From positions 45,140,889 to 45,204,888 of the forward strand of contig JBBCBC010000002.1 of the NCBI GenBank assembly GCA_037126765.1: DNA of 64,000 bases, given 5' to 3'. Origin of the DNA: Stenogyne calaminthoides. Taxonomy: Eukaryota > Streptophyta > Magnoliopsida > Lamiales > Lamiaceae. A program made the position numbers and the translations under genes. Under the pieces are notes generated by a model. The model worked only from the letters and a program-made list of their open reading frames with translations. It ran no database searches and had not been told where the DNA came from. Below, piece by piece: positions 1-12,539 of this stretch; positions within the stretch are counted from its first letter, which is position 1, and each line of letters opens with the position of its first letter.

Positions 1-595
1 TTATAAAATATCCAGAAATTTTAGTTTGAGTCAAGTTATTTTACTATGTGATAGCGATTTTATCGGATCGAATGAATAGATTGTATTTTGACTATAATGT
101 TAACCCGATTAATAACTATTAAACATAATTTAATAAACGGAAAAGAATAATAGGGGTCTAATGATTAAAAATAGATCTATTTCAAATTAAATGATTTTGT
201 CTTGTCTCGTAAAATTGATGGTACTTTCAACTCTAGATCATGTCGGATCTGTGTATCTTCGGGTATCCAATCTCCTGTCGAGCGGGGTCGATTCAAGACT
301 TAGGTGGTCCCCGCTGACATGTCGGGTTACTGGCATATTAGAGGATAATTTGTGCTACAACAATTGCCTCCAAGATCAGGCTTTGACTTTGATCGAAGTC
401 CGAACTTGATTCATGTTTTAATAAGATTTCACCCTTCGCTGCGTTTGAGGTCACACTTTTTATCCCCGAGCTTGCTCGGATGCCATTGTTCAGACCTTGA
501 CAGTGATATTTCTTGTATTACAATCGGGTCATCAAATTTAGAATTAGTCAAATTAAGTGGGGTGTTAGGGGCATGTGTCTTGTATTAGAATCGAG
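1..595. other. Intergenic, no gene recognised
   Basis: Two short overlapping open frames around 191-588 have no recognisable domain and no splice context. The stretch is less AT-rich than its surroundings and runs into the GCTCG-rich minisatellite at 596. It could be a remnant of a degraded retroelement, but I see no terminal repeats or coding signature. Confidence 0.4.
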
Positions 596-950
596 ATGTT
601 GAGCTCGTCGAGAGTCTTGTCGAGAGGTTGGGCTTGTTGAGAGTCTTTGTTGCTCATCAAGAGGTTGAGCTCATTGAGAGTCTTTGTCGCTCGTTGAGAG
701 GCTGAGTTCGTCAAGAGACTGGGCTAGTCGAGAGTCTTGTTGCTCGTCAAGAGACTGCGCTCGTCGGGAGTCTTTGTTGCTCGTTGAGAGTCTTGTTTGC
801 TAATCAAGAGGTTTGGATTGTCGAGAGTCTTTGTTGCTCGTCGAAAGGCTGGGCTCGTCGAGAGTTTTTTGTCGCTCGTCGAGAGTCTTTGTTGCTCGTT
901 GAGAGGCTGAGCTCGTCAAGAGGCATTGTTGCCCGTCGAGAGTCTTTTAT
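596..950. repeat. Degenerate GCTCGTCGAGAG minisatellite
   Basis: The words GCTCGTCGAGAG and GAGAGTCTTTGTTGCTCGT recur about every 19-20 bases, alternating in a roughly 40-base higher-order unit, with many point changes. A short open frame at 784-990 only echoes the repeat (recurring VARRES-like residues) and is not considered a gene. Confidence 0.8.
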
Positions 951-1007
951 TATATTGGAGTTGGTATGCTATGAAACTTATTCACCGTGAAATTGGTTTC
1001 TTTTTTA

Positions 1008-1240
1008 TAAGCATGACCCTTTAGTTATCAAGACTAATACTCTTTTGTAATAAAAGTCACACCCTTCAGTTATCAAGACTAATCCTTTTGTAATAAAAGT
1101 CACACCCTTCAGTTATCATTATTGCTGTAATATAAATCACGTCTTTCAGTGTTATGAGTAATACCCTTTATAGTTAAAAATCACACCCTTCAATTATCAC
1201 AACTAATACCCTTTAGTAATATAAGTCACACTCCTTAATC
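1008..1240. repeat. Tandem repeat, about 45-55 bp unit, six degenerate copies
   Basis: Each unit contains AAAGTCACACCCTTCAGTTA or a close variant, followed by TCAAGACTAATACCCTTT. Copies begin near 1010, 1050, 1095, 1130, 1170 and 1215 and vary in spacing. The array is unrelated in sequence to the minisatellite just to its left. Confidence 0.75.
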
Positions 1241-1740
1241 AATTTCACAGATTCTTGTGTGAAACATGTTCACCCTATACTTTGTCATTATATTGATATT
1301 TATGTTAATCATAATCCATAAAAAAAAAATTGCACGCCGTCTCACGCAAGAGTACCTCAAACTAGAAAAAATTATAATAATATAAAATGTAATTTTGATA
1401 ATATAAATTTAATTAAGATCATTATCCGGAAACTTTTTATTACATAATATAATAGATTTGAAATTAAAATGCATGTGAAGTTCAACCATTCTTCTGTAAT
1501 ACCATATCCGAAGATACAATCTTTATAGGTCGAATTTATAATAAGCATTTGACTTAACATTATTATTTGCCTTTCAATAAAAATCTCATATATAATCTAA
1601 ATAATTACCATTTAAATTTAATAATTTTATGTGTATTCCCATAACGATTTCAAAAAAAATATATATAAAATAATAATACCTCATTTAGCTCAGGTTTGTT
1701 TAGTAAAACAATGTATAATTTTATAACCACTTAAAACTAA
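1241..1740. other. AT-rich intergenic stretch
   Basis: No gene, splice-consistent coding block or structured repeat was seen here. Confidence 0.5.
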
Positions 1741-1859
1741 AGGTGTGTTTTGAAACACTTAAAACAATTTCCAAAAGCACTTATTTTCAAAAGTTGTGAG
1801 ATGGAGCTTTGAAAATAAGTGCTTCTGGAAGATGTTTTAAGTGTTTCAAAACACCACCT
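1741..1859. repeat. Small foldback (MITE-like inverted repeat)
   Basis: The left arm (about 1741-1793) and right arm (about 1806-1859) are near-perfect reverse complements. Both carry TGTTTTGAAACACTTAAAAC and AGCACTTATTTTCAAA, separated by a loop of about 12 bases. The outer ends are AGGTG and CACCT. I could not define a convincing target-site duplication. It lies about 330 bp beyond the stop codon of the ZCCHC8-like gene. Confidence 0.75.
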
Positions 1860-2193
1860 AAATTTCCTTACAAGCACTTGAAACATTGAAATTTTGTAAT
1901 TAGAATTCTACTCGAAATTAAACTAAGTCCCAATATTATCCTAAAAAGAGCCCATACAAACAAACACTTCCGGATCAACCCTAATCCGCCGAACCAGGCC
2001 CAACAGGTCAGGGTCCAGCTCTGAATTGGCCCAAATCCGTTGTGGATCCAGTAAGTGGCAGCAGCCAAACAGAGCCCATATCTAGAGCCCTGAACCGTAG
2101 TAGGCTCCATGAACCATAAAATCGTCAAAACTCACTGCCCAACAATGATAGTAAGTTACAGTGCTGTTTCCCCTCAATAAACTGGCTCAAAAT

Positions 2194-5100
2194 TTACCTG
2201 GGAGGTGAATAATATGGAAAAGAACCATGGTAACCACGCGTTGGCGAACGATCATGTGATAGGGGGCTTCTTCTATCTCGATCAGACCAATATCTAGAGC
2301 TCCAAGATGTCATTGGGCTAACTCCAGATTCGAAATCACCGTACCTTGAAAAATGATTGGCTAGGGAGGGGCTCGACCCGGGCTCACAGCCGGGAGGACC
2401 ATCATCGTCAAAGTCCCTAGACCGCCTTTGCTCGCTTGACCATCTTTGCTCGCTAGACCACCTATGTTCGCTGGACCACCTTTGTGGTTCGATGGGCCGT
2501 CCTCTGCTGGAATTTTCAGATGAGTGGCTGTGGCTATGTCTGCGGTGTGAGCCATGCCTAGACGAATTAGAACTTGGTGGGGCCCATAGTCGTTCGTCAG
2601 CATTTTCTGGGATTGGGGCGTTTATCCCAGGAAACTCAACGGTCATTTTCTTTGATGGTTTGGTGTGGCCTGCATCCAGAATTTCCCCTTCTTCGTTTTC
2701 GTCCTTGGTTGTTTCTTCATCACCGAAAATCGTGATCCCTGAGGGTTGATCCTCCATGTCTGCATCTAATAAATTCAATTGAAAACCCCGTGAGAACAAC
2801 AAATGGGAAAGAATACCACATATGGTGATGAGTAATCGCCCATTATACGCTCAAACTCTATACCTAAATAACCAGGTGGGTATCCAATTTCTCGCATTCT
2901 GTTCAGCCATGGAGGTGGGTCAAGCTCCTACATACAGAATTGTGAATGATAAACATTAAAGCTATGAACAGATATAAGAGTAATATTCACATAACACCGA
3001 TAACCCAAAAAATCAGGTTTTACATCCTGTTTGTGAAGAAGCTAAATAAAGAGCTTAGCTCACCCCGAGGCCCAAGAGACGTCGTGTTTCAACATCAAGC
3101 ACACCTGGAGTCAAACCATCATATTTCCCTCCACGAGAAGTCTGATAATATCGAGTTGAAGTACGAGCATTGGCTTGCTGATTTCGTTTTGACCTTTGCT
3201 CTTTGCGAGCATTATTGACAGCAACGTTGTCACGTGGCTTGGTGCAATCTCTCAATGCATGGTTGTACGAACCACAGTTGAAACAACGGGATGTATCCAG
3301 CTTTTCCCCTCCTCTGCGGGACCAATGATGATATCAGTGTGGCGATTTGGAATTATATGATAATTATAGAACTCAAAAATTTACAAAATTGCCATAATTC
3401 CTTTAATTAATCAGCAAGATTAATAGTGGCATAACCAACTCGGAGAGAGATCATTATGAACATACCCATCCAAACCACTGGTACCATCAACCGAAGTCAA
3501 AGCTAGAGAATATCCACGGTCATAGAGAGGAACAGAAGTGCTATCCAATGGTACAAACTCCTTACTTGACTGTATCGTTGTTTGGCTATCTACCCAAAAG
3601 GTCTACAAACAAATAACCGGTTACAATAGCTATCGAGTTCAAAGTATAACAAATTCTTGATAACCAATGGAGGATGAAGGCATTCAATGACATACAGTCC
3701 TGAGTTTACTAAAAGTAAGGCACAGTGAAATGAGAACATGACTGATAATCTGTTTAAAAATTCGTTATTAGGGTACTAAAGCAGATAGAAAAAAATATCG
3801 ATAAGTGCCATCAGATCGTTCTCTGGTTTTCATCAGGCTACGCGTTTAGAAAATGGATAATTCATATACAAAATTGCATGCACTGAGAAGAATCTCAATG
3901 TAAAAGTTTATAGGACTGACACATATCAGAATAGTAGAGCTATACACATGCCTAGGTTGACTTGGTTGTATCTGTCTTAAGAACTCCATCAAAACAATCC
4001 AATATAGTGAGTTAGTGAAGACTGCAATTATGTATACACTACATGACGAAAATTCTTTGATTATAGCAATAAATCCTGAAGCCATTAGATTAATATCTCG
4101 TGTTTAACCTAAATCACATTAAAATACTAGGAATAACAAGGAAACATGGGAAAGCAATTTATCAAACAATAATATCTAGCATGCCAACTGATTCTGCTAG
4201 ATGCTGACAAATAGTGCATTCTTAATTTCTAATATTCATCTCAGAAGTAAAATTTCAAGTCAATCGAACACAGAGCACGTCTTGAAAAGGGCAATCTAAT
4301 TTTTAAATCAAGCTTTTTTGGCAAAGCTATGTACAGCACTAGCGCTGCAGACAGTTGCTACTATTATACATCCCACTACTTATTTATTTTAGAAAGGAGA
4401 AGTGGTGAACTTCCTAGATTGCATAAATATAAGGAATTGGGAATTATAAAAGATTTTATTTTCCTGAACTAAAAGTGGTGGAGAATACTATAAGGTCACA
4501 CATGAATATTGAATACATATTTATACAGAAGTCTACTTCATTCAATTCTCAACAAAAGTACATGGGAAAAGGACCATACAACTGTAGAAGGGTTATCCAA
4601 GCCAATGCGAAGAGCAGGGAAGTATGTCTTTTCACCAGATTCGAACACTAGTTTTTTATCCTGTGTCATATATAAGTGTTTATCAGACACACAATTGTAA
4701 TCATAATGAACATGAGAAATAGGACTCCAAATAAAGATATGCAAATAGTATCTATATACAATGAAGCAGGCTTACTTTTGACGAAGAGAACCTTTGTGAA
4801 TGCCACTGAGACCATTGCTCCAATAGCTTCTCAAGCTTTTGTTTACTTTCCCTGACAACACAACTTTAGGTATCAAGAATAATTATTCAGAGGACAAAAA
4901 ATGCGAGCATAGGGGAAGTAGCTACTTTGGCAAAGAGGTATATGTGACATGCACTGAAGGTTGCTGCTCATCAACAGTCACTCGAGGCCTCTTAACACCA
5001 GATAAAGCTGGAATATAAAGTTATGGAAAGTGTAAAACCAGGAAACTAGGATTATGTGAACAAATGAAAGAGGAGTAAAATGTAAACAAACAATTGTTGC

Positions 5101-5521
5101 ATGAAATGTATAAATCTAATAATACATAAGAGTCAATACAGGGAATAGAAGTAGCAGAATGGAAGCTTGAGAAAAGGATACAAATTGCATCTACCTCCCT
5201 TTTACTTGAAAATGTTTCATTTTTCTCACAGTTGCTAAAACTTACTTCACTTTGAACTGGTAGAGATCCATTTTCAGTATGCACATAACTGATAGATGCC
5301 ATTGTTTCTACTTCTGCAACTGAATTTGTCATTTCAAGATCAAATTGCAGAGCAGGGGTATTACTCTCTACGAGTTTCACAGACTCAGTTGTCATCAAAC
5401 TATCCATACTTTCATTCAAACCATCCGACACACCTCCAGGGTTCTCATCTATCTTTTCTATTACTTCAGATGTAACAGGTTTGGGACCTGCTATATTTTC
5501 AGAATAATCCCCTGTTTTCAT
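2194..5521 (-). CDS. ZCCHC8-like zinc knuckle / PSP domain protein
   Basis: Seven coding exons keep phase: 5521-5206, 5007-4926, 4851-4776, 3602-3466, 3313-3064, 2927-2864 and 2765-2194, about 498 aa in all. A CCHC knuckle (CFNCGSYNHALRDC) lies near residue 213 and is followed by a basic linker. The PSP domain spans about residues 265-325, with YDGLTPGVLDVETRRLLGLG then ELDPPPWLNRMREIGYPPGY and the typical acidic DEDQPSG-like continuation. A short charged helix ending HSQRFSSSK precedes the knuckle. The tail is Ser/Arg/His-rich with repeated RWSSEQ units. In animals ZCCHC8 is the scaffold of the nuclear exosome targeting complex, and plant homologues pair with HEN2, so a nuclear RNA surveillance role is inferred. 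The exon-2 donor at 5205 was chosen for phase; a stronger-looking site about 12 bases downstream would break the frame. The start is the first ATG of the second exon and is less certain than the rest. Confidence 0.85.
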
Positions 5522-6786
5522 TCTATAAAGTATCTGTTTCTGCATAAGAGTAAAATTTTACTACACGGTATACATTTCAGGGGTGAATATAAATAAAGAA
5601 CTGAGGATGCAACTTTGAAATTGAGATGAACACCGAACTTTATGAAAAGATAAGTAGATAACAGAAATAAATTATCATAAAATAGTTGAAAGCAAGTGTA
5701 GCTGAGATATTTCCATCGGTATCTGTTTAAATATTCTCAATGTTTGGTTCAGATATTTATTTACATTTACAACTCCACTACACTGATTTGTGAAACTTCT
5801 TTTCACAAACCCTTAATTGTTAGGTGCAAGGTGCACTGAGGCACAAAAGGCGCCTCTTCAACACGTGGTGCAGAAAAAAGAACACTAAAAATTATGTTTT
5901 TGAGTCATATACCTGGTAGTAATCTATTAAGCATTTGATTCGGTCTACTTTTCATTAGTTTTACGATGTAAAGTATATTACTTACGAACTAAAAAATTGA
6001 TATATACACACACATATATAAACTAATAAACAAAATTAGTACATACAAACAACTTATAAACCAAATCAGTACATGTAACTAAAAACGGACTTAGAAACAT
6101 GTTTAGGGTGACAAAACACTGATAACCACCATAGACATAGCACATGAAGCTCTTAAAAGGGGGAAACTATTCATAAGTACAAGGTCGTCGTGTGGAAATT
6201 ATTATAATAATGTCATGCCCCAATATATTGAAAACTAGGGCGATAAATAAAGAGAAATAAGGGCTAATAATTTCACATTCAACACAAGTCCGTACGTTTC
6301 CAGCTAAATACTACACTTTGAATGCCAATAAATAGAACCTCAATTCACTTGGAAACAATTTTTAGAAACCTATTTAAGAGAAAAAAAGAAAGAAAAGACG
6401 GTTTAGCGTTATGAGATGGGAATTTTTAGCATGCCACAGCTGGAAATACAAAAGAGAGAGTAGAAAAACATCCAACACAAGCACTTTTACAAAATCCGCA
6501 AATAGCCGCAAGTTTTTAACTTATGTATACAATTTCGAATCGAAGTACCAACAAAACACATCAAATCCAGGATCCCCATTCCCCACTACTGCACAACATG
6601 CGCTCCGGATGGTGAAAACAGTTGACCACACAAAAAGCACAGAATTAAAGTCAAATCATAATTAGGGTTTTGCTTAACAAGATTTACTGGATTTGGATTC
6701 GAAAAACATGCAATTCGAGTGAGAAATAGAAAGAAAATCAGGAGTTAGGGTTTCCAATTTACCAATAAATTAGGGACGGCTCTTAC

Positions 6787-6860
6787 AGAGAATCTGAAGA
6801 AGCTCGGGCAATGAGCAAAGCCGGCAACTGCTAAAGCGCCAACACTTCGAAATTAAGGCC
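6787..6860 (-). other. Probable non-coding first exon of the ZCCHC8-like gene
   Basis: On the minus strand this segment has no ATG and ends with a good donor (GTAAGA at 6786-6781). The next acceptor (TATGCAG at 5547-5541) opens the first coding exon, implying a 5' UTR intron of about 1.2 kb. The segment and the intron start are similar to sequence at 12.55-12.76 kb. The transcription start is not resolved. Confidence 0.45.
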
Positions 6861-8255
6861 CGATATCTATGGAGAGATTTATTGATTTATTTTAATTCAA
6901 TATATAATACTCGTATATATTGAAAGCTCAATAAAATATGGCAACTGCCTATTGCATTATTGGTCCGATTCACTGAATATTATTTTCCTACTCTATTTAG
7001 ATTATCTTGTACTAGGAAACAAAAAAAAAACAATTTATCTTGCTCGACTTGGATCCATGAGCGGGAATATTTTTAATTATTTTTAATTTTACTCCAAAAA
7101 ATTATTTTTAATAATTTTCATCATATATTCAATTATTGTTAATAAATGGTATTAACATAACCTTTTATGAATAATCACAATTAATTGTGGTACACGTTAC
7201 ATTGGTTTATTATTATTTATTTATTTTTAAAAAATTGTGACTCGAACTAATGACTTGTGGATATAGATAGTGGTTGTGGACATAGATAGTGGTGGTGGGA
7301 GCCAAGAATTTTCAATAAGTGTTAATTTTATTTTATTAGAAAATTATTTAATAGTTCAAAATAGTACTACGAAATGCTCAACACTAAAAATGTTCACTTT
7401 TCATGACAAATATTGAATTATTACAATAAAGAAATGATATTCTTTAATACTTTCGATAGTAATTAATTTAATAATTTTTATTTATTATTCATATTCTGAA
7501 ATTACGATAGTGTATGAGCAAAAGATCAATTGTGCATGATAGCATGCAACCTGGAAGCCCATCGATAGGGTTAATAGCAATAGTGAGAACGGCTCATACG
7601 AGTTTTTATCATCTCTAAATTTAAAAAGTAAAATGACATGTTATTAGAGATAGCTTTTAGTAAGTGATGCTTCAAAATAAAAGTATTGTAACCCTGAATT
7701 CATGTGATATTTTTTTAATGTCGTCGTTATGTATAATTAAGCATTTTTTGAACGCTTATAGTATTTGTACATAATAGTGATAATACATAGGCATAACAAC
7801 TATATATACTTGATAAAAAAGAGTCTCACGTGAACTAGCGTTTATAATCTGACGCAACAAACAAGGAATACGCAATGACGTTCAAACATGCGGTTTTTCG
7901 GCCACTGTGCTCCCCTACCCCACCAACTCAAACACTCCTGCTACACAACACGTTTGCTTTTGTTTTGCTAAATGAAATAAATATGAGGCATACTTGCATG
8001 AGTCGGTCTTACGGTGAGACATGATATAAGTTGGACATTGACGTTTTAACACTTTGGGAGAAATGAGTGTGATTTGTGCTAAGTTGTATGACGTTTTAAC
8101 AATCATGCATGAGACCGTATCATATGAATTTTTGTCAATAAATATATATTTGCAATTAAAGAAAGACACATATACATAAACATATATGAAGTAGCTATTA
8201 GTTTTAATGATAGTTGTTTGTAATTTACAAACTACTAAACATATTTATATAGAGC
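6861..8255. other. Intergenic, upstream of the ZCCHC8-like gene and 3' of GEX3
   Basis: AT-rich with no gene. The words GAGTCTCACGTGAAC, GGTCTTACGGTGAGACATG and CATATGAATTTTTGTC occur in 7820-8150, resembling text near 61.45-61.73 kb and 41.46 kb. They may be remnants of one dispersed repeat family. Confidence 0.4.
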
Positions 8256-11200
8256 CTAGCCATTAAAAGACACAGATCTTCTCCTTAAGCTTCTACCTCC
8301 CACAACCTTGCCATCATCATTCCTCTCAAAAAACAATGGACTTGCAAATCCCTCGGAATCTGAAGAGCTGTAATAAATCTCATCATAACTAGAACTTTCT
8401 TCTTCAACTGGACCTTTTCCCTTTTCCCTTGCCTTAACAACAAATTCATCATCTTTCATTGAACTATCACTATCAGTATCACTATCACTTATTGTGTGAA
8501 ATATAGTAACATTCTCTTTCTTAGATCCTCGAAAGGAGTAACTTCTTGTTTTCCCGTCATGCAATGGAAGAAGAAGGGACTTGGGGAGCGATTTTTCCTC
8601 GTCCCTACCTAAGCTATAAGTTGTCGAAAGCTTTCTACTTATGCCTTCCCTTTCCTTAACCAAATCACCAATTTTTTCCAGCTCCTCGTTGGCCACTGCT
8701 TCTTCTGCAGCTTTCTGTTCGAGCTCTGTGATCATTCTGTCGAATGCTTTCTTTTGGGACCGTAAATAACGCTGAATGAACAGATTAAAGAATCAGATTT
8801 GGACACCATGGTTGGTATAGAAATGACACTAGTAGCAATATCTATTTGTGCTTACTCTCTTTTCAAGAAACTTTCCAAGGTTTAGGCCTTGAAGCTTTTT
8901 CTTCTTCCAAAAGATGCAACAATAGGCGACGAGCAGCGCTAGTAACACCAGAAGAATGGATTCAATCAAGAGAAACAATAAGATTGCTCTCTCATTACCT
9001 GTATAAGGATAAATTCCACACTTTAACTTGCTATAATATGAACACTAGGAGAACTTGAAGCAATTGCAACTTACCTGTGTAGATAATTAGACTTTTAGGC
9101 TTCACTTGTGAGCAGCTTGTGGCCAGTTTCTGCCCTAGAGACGGAGAAAGATACAGCGACAAGTGCGCAGTGAGATAAGTACGTGTACATGAGTTTTGGT
9201 GACACTTGGTTCAAATTCTTCAATGGGAAAGATAATGTATTGCTCTAATCTTGGAATTGGTGGAATGAGATTAGAAAACTATATTAGGGGTTGGAAGGTG
9301 AGGAGGGTTTGAGAGAGAGCCTTTTGAGGGTGGTTGGGAAGGGAGAAAAAACTGCTTTTTGGGAAGATTGGTGGGTGGGGGAAGGAACTTTAAAATCGAA
9401 ATTTCTTAGACTTCATAGATTGAGCTCTCAACAAAAGACAAACATCTATGAAATGGAAAATTTGGTTAACGGGGTGTGGGTGTGGGATTTGAAGTGGAAT
9501 AGGAGTTTGAGGGAGAGGGATGAGATTAGGATTAATGAATTATTTGACATGATTAACAGGTTCAAATTGATTGAAGGAGAAGAAGATTCATGGAGATAGA
9601 TTCATTCTAGTAATGGTCTATTCTCCACGAATCTTGCATACAAGATCAAAACAGGGACGACAGTGGCAGATTTCGACAAGGCAAAGAAAAAAGCATTCAA
9701 GAGACTTTGGGAGTGTCATGCACCAAGAAGAGTTCAAGCCATCGTATGGAAGGTGTTGCAAAAAAAGTTACCAACAAAGAAGAGTCTGCAATATAGAGGT
9801 ATTATTCAACCTAATGGAGATATCAATTGTGTGATGTGTGGGAACGAGGAAGAGAACATTAGTCATCTTTTTTTTAATTGTGAGTTTGCTTGAAAAATCT
9901 GGAATGATAGTTACTTTTGGTCGAATTTATCAATGGTTCCACACTCCGAGCGTATTGGTAACTTCCTCCAACATGATAACTATTTTGATTCGGATTTGGG
10001 AGCAAAAAAATCAGCAACAATTTGGGCATGCATTGTTTGGATGATTTGGTCAAAGAGAAATGATTTGATGTTCAATGGGGAAATTCCGAATGTCACGAAG
10101 ATAATTGAAGAAATTAAGGCAAAGGTGTTGTCGTGGAGTAGCAAAAAATGTCTTAGAAAATGAGAGTTCGTTTGTAAATTGGCTATTAAATCCTAGATAG
10201 AGTAAGGTGAAATAGCGAAAGTCTTGTTTTTTTGTTTTATGCTTTGTTTTCTTACTTTGTAAGGGTTGGGGTACCTCTTGTACTCCAAAAAGTCTTTATA
10301 AAATTTTCTTGTCCAACCAAAAAAAAAAAGTTAGGATAGAAAATGATTGTTGATTGAAGAATAGTGGAACAATTGAGGAGAATCAAAACGGGATGATGAT
10401 TAACTTATTTTGAGTTTCAATACCGTGTAGGATGTACGATGAAGGTGAATTGATCATCTTTTATCCTAATAAACACCACAATTTCCATATATTCATTTCC
10501 ACTACCATTCCCATTAAAGATTTTTGAACCATGCGTCTCCTTAATCTATCTAGATAACAAGAATCTTACGTGTGGAACGACAAGGCAAAGGGTTTCCGTT
10601 TCCTGCGTCATAGCAGAGGAAGAGTGTTCATGATTACGATCTAAGTATAACACCATTGTGAAAAGTATATTTCACTTACTTGTGACAGCAAAAAGGCCAG
10701 AAGAGTTGTTTCATCCACCACAAAATGTTGCAGATCACTCTGGGATAGATTGAACAAGAATTTGCCTGCTTGTTCATAATATTGAGTTATTGCAAACAAA
10801 CACATAAAACACTATGAAGTTATGAATACTATACAATGATGTGAGAGACAGATTATAATTACTAGGATCACTTTCAGACCAGTAGACGGAACCAGAATCC
10901 GGAACAAGCAAGACAAATGCAACACTTTTCGGTTTCAATGCAGATACATGAATGTATTCTCCAATTTCCTGGGAAAATTTTCCTTCCATTTCTGTTTGGG
11001 AGATATAAACAGCATACCCCGAGCAATCAAGAACCGGATTAGCTTGTATCACGGACTCCAAATGGCCCGATTTAGGGAATTTTCTGAGAGCCCCAGATGG
11101 CGAAAATGAATAAAGAAATCCATCCAATGAGCCATAAGATATCCAGCCTGTTTCATCAAACTCATCTCTGAGTATCAATCAACTCAAAAAATGAACCAAA

Positions 11201-12419
11201 ACGTAAATCTTCGTACCATTTGCATCAACCACAGGCACATAATCTGCTGAACTCAAAGGCCCAATACTTTGCTGCCACAAGATATTTCCTGTAGGAATAT
11301 CCAATGCCAGGATAAGAGCTTTTTCAGGCACGGTAATATAAACACGACCGTTGTTTCCAGGAGTAACCGTATACGCATTTCCAAACAAGCTAAGATCACG
11401 AATCCATTTAAAATACGGGCCACGAACAGACAACGAATATAGTTCCCCAACCGTGTTTGATATCTGCAAGAACAGGACAGAGAGATCATTTTAAGCAATA
11501 AAGATATAAAGAAAGATGATTAAAGCTTACAAATATACTGGCTTCACAATGATCAATCACAGGGGCTGAAATAAAATAGCAATCTTTGATATTTCTCCTA
11601 CAGCCTTGACGATAGCCGTGCTGATAAAGCACTGGACCAGCGCTCCAGAGAAGTGGTCCAGACAACTTATAAGCGAAGAGGCCTCGGTTTTTAACGTTAA
11701 TGAGCAGACATGAAGTGGATGCGCTTGCAGAAATGCCGATGATTTCACCTGCTTCATGACCAAAGAACACTTGTGCATCAGCTTCAGAAGCTTCAGTTTT
11801 TGGTGGATTGATTTTCAGTACTCTATTTTCTGCAACCAAATATATCTGCCAATAGTTGGCCTTCCAAAAATTAATCTTCAAATGAACAATTTACGAAAGA
11901 GTGACACTTGACTCATACTGTTCAGTGAAAACAACTAATACCTTTTCTCATACCAACTGATACCATTTAAAAATGCACTTTGAATAATTTATGGATTAAA
12001 TTTGTGAGTAGAGAGAACTTGCCTTTCTTGACCCTCCATGAATAGGAGCTATATTTGCATTGCAAGCGTAATTCAAGTGAAGAGTCCACGCAATCGAGCC
12101 GTTTCTTTCGAATGAAAAGAAGTTGTTCTCGGAACAAGCGTAAACCCGGCCATCATCTCCGATGAAGTTGTTGAAAAGTGTGTGCACAGCTCCCTTGGCA
12201 GGTTCATTAACTGTTTATGGATCAAAAATTGAAACACATGGATGTATTCATGATGCAGTAAACGCAAAAGGACAAGATTTATCATATCATACCTGAAAAT
12301 GATGAGTCAGGGTATGGGGGGAACTTGTGTAAAAGTTTGGAATAATGTGAGACAGGAGACGTTAATGGTAGAACTAGGGCAAAGATTATTACCGTTGATG
12401 AAAATCTCTTCACTGACAT
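8256..12419 (-). CDS. GEX3: GAMETE EXPRESSED 3 (GEX3)-like quinoprotein-type membrane protein
   Basis: Nine exons join in phase: 12419-12293, 12210-12023, 11845-11531, 11463-11217, 11147-10863, 10765-10680, 9129-9075, 8998-8856 and 8771-8256, about 653 aa. Exon 1 gives a signal peptide with hydrophobic core TVIIFALVLPL. Residues about 45-440 are PQQ/beta-propeller-like, with repeated blades such as GDDGRVYACSENNFFSFE, NTVGELYSLS and GWISYGSLDGFLYSF. Exon 8 encodes a transmembrane helix (AILLFLLIESILLVLLALLV) followed by WKKKK, then a coiled, acidic and Ser-rich cytosolic tail. Length and order match the plant GEX3 family, a plasma-membrane gametophyte protein linked to pollen-tube guidance in Arabidopsis. 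Intron 2 uses a GC donor. Intron 6 contains a LINE. No stop or frameshift was found, so the gene looks intact. Confidence 0.87.
9185..10332 (+). mobile_element. 5'-truncated LINE inside GEX3 intron 6
   Basis: The plus-strand reading shows GEKTAFWEDWWVGEG, then a reverse-transcriptase zinc-binding (zf-RVT) domain with KRLWECHAPRRVQAIVWKVL, CVMCGNEEENISHLFFNCEF and IWSKRNDLMFNG. Stops interrupt it (after DSWR at about 9597, after CEFA at about 9891). The 3' end is typical of plant LINEs: a GGGTACCTCTTGTACTCC motif and an 11-base A tail at 10319-10329. Endonuclease and most RT sequence are absent. It is antisense to the host gene, between exon 6 (ends 10680) and exon 7 (starts 9129). The left border is approximate and no target duplication was confirmed. 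Confidence 0.85.
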
Positions 12420-12539
12420 AACTGAGAAGATAAATTATTTCCCAAGAATTGAAGTTGGGGATCAGAATCCCACCAGAAACGTAACGTTACTGTAGGGAAG
12501 CAGTTAATTAACCGCTTGATTCAAGGCGGGAAAACAAAT

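Noticed and set aside
784..990. Open frame with recurring VARRES-like residues
   Set aside because: The residues come from translation of the minisatellite; there is no gene context.
1868..2128. Minus-strand open frame with Trp/Leu-rich sequence
   Set aside because: It lies in the 3' flank of the ZCCHC8-like gene, has no domain and no splice link to the gene.
2357..2749. Plus-strand open frame opposite the last ZCCHC8-like exon
   Set aside because: It is the antisense shadow of the low-complexity Ser/Arg-rich exon.
8846..9058. Plus-strand open frame over GEX3 exon 8
   Set aside because: Shadow of the transmembrane exon, whose minus-strand reading is clearly the real one.
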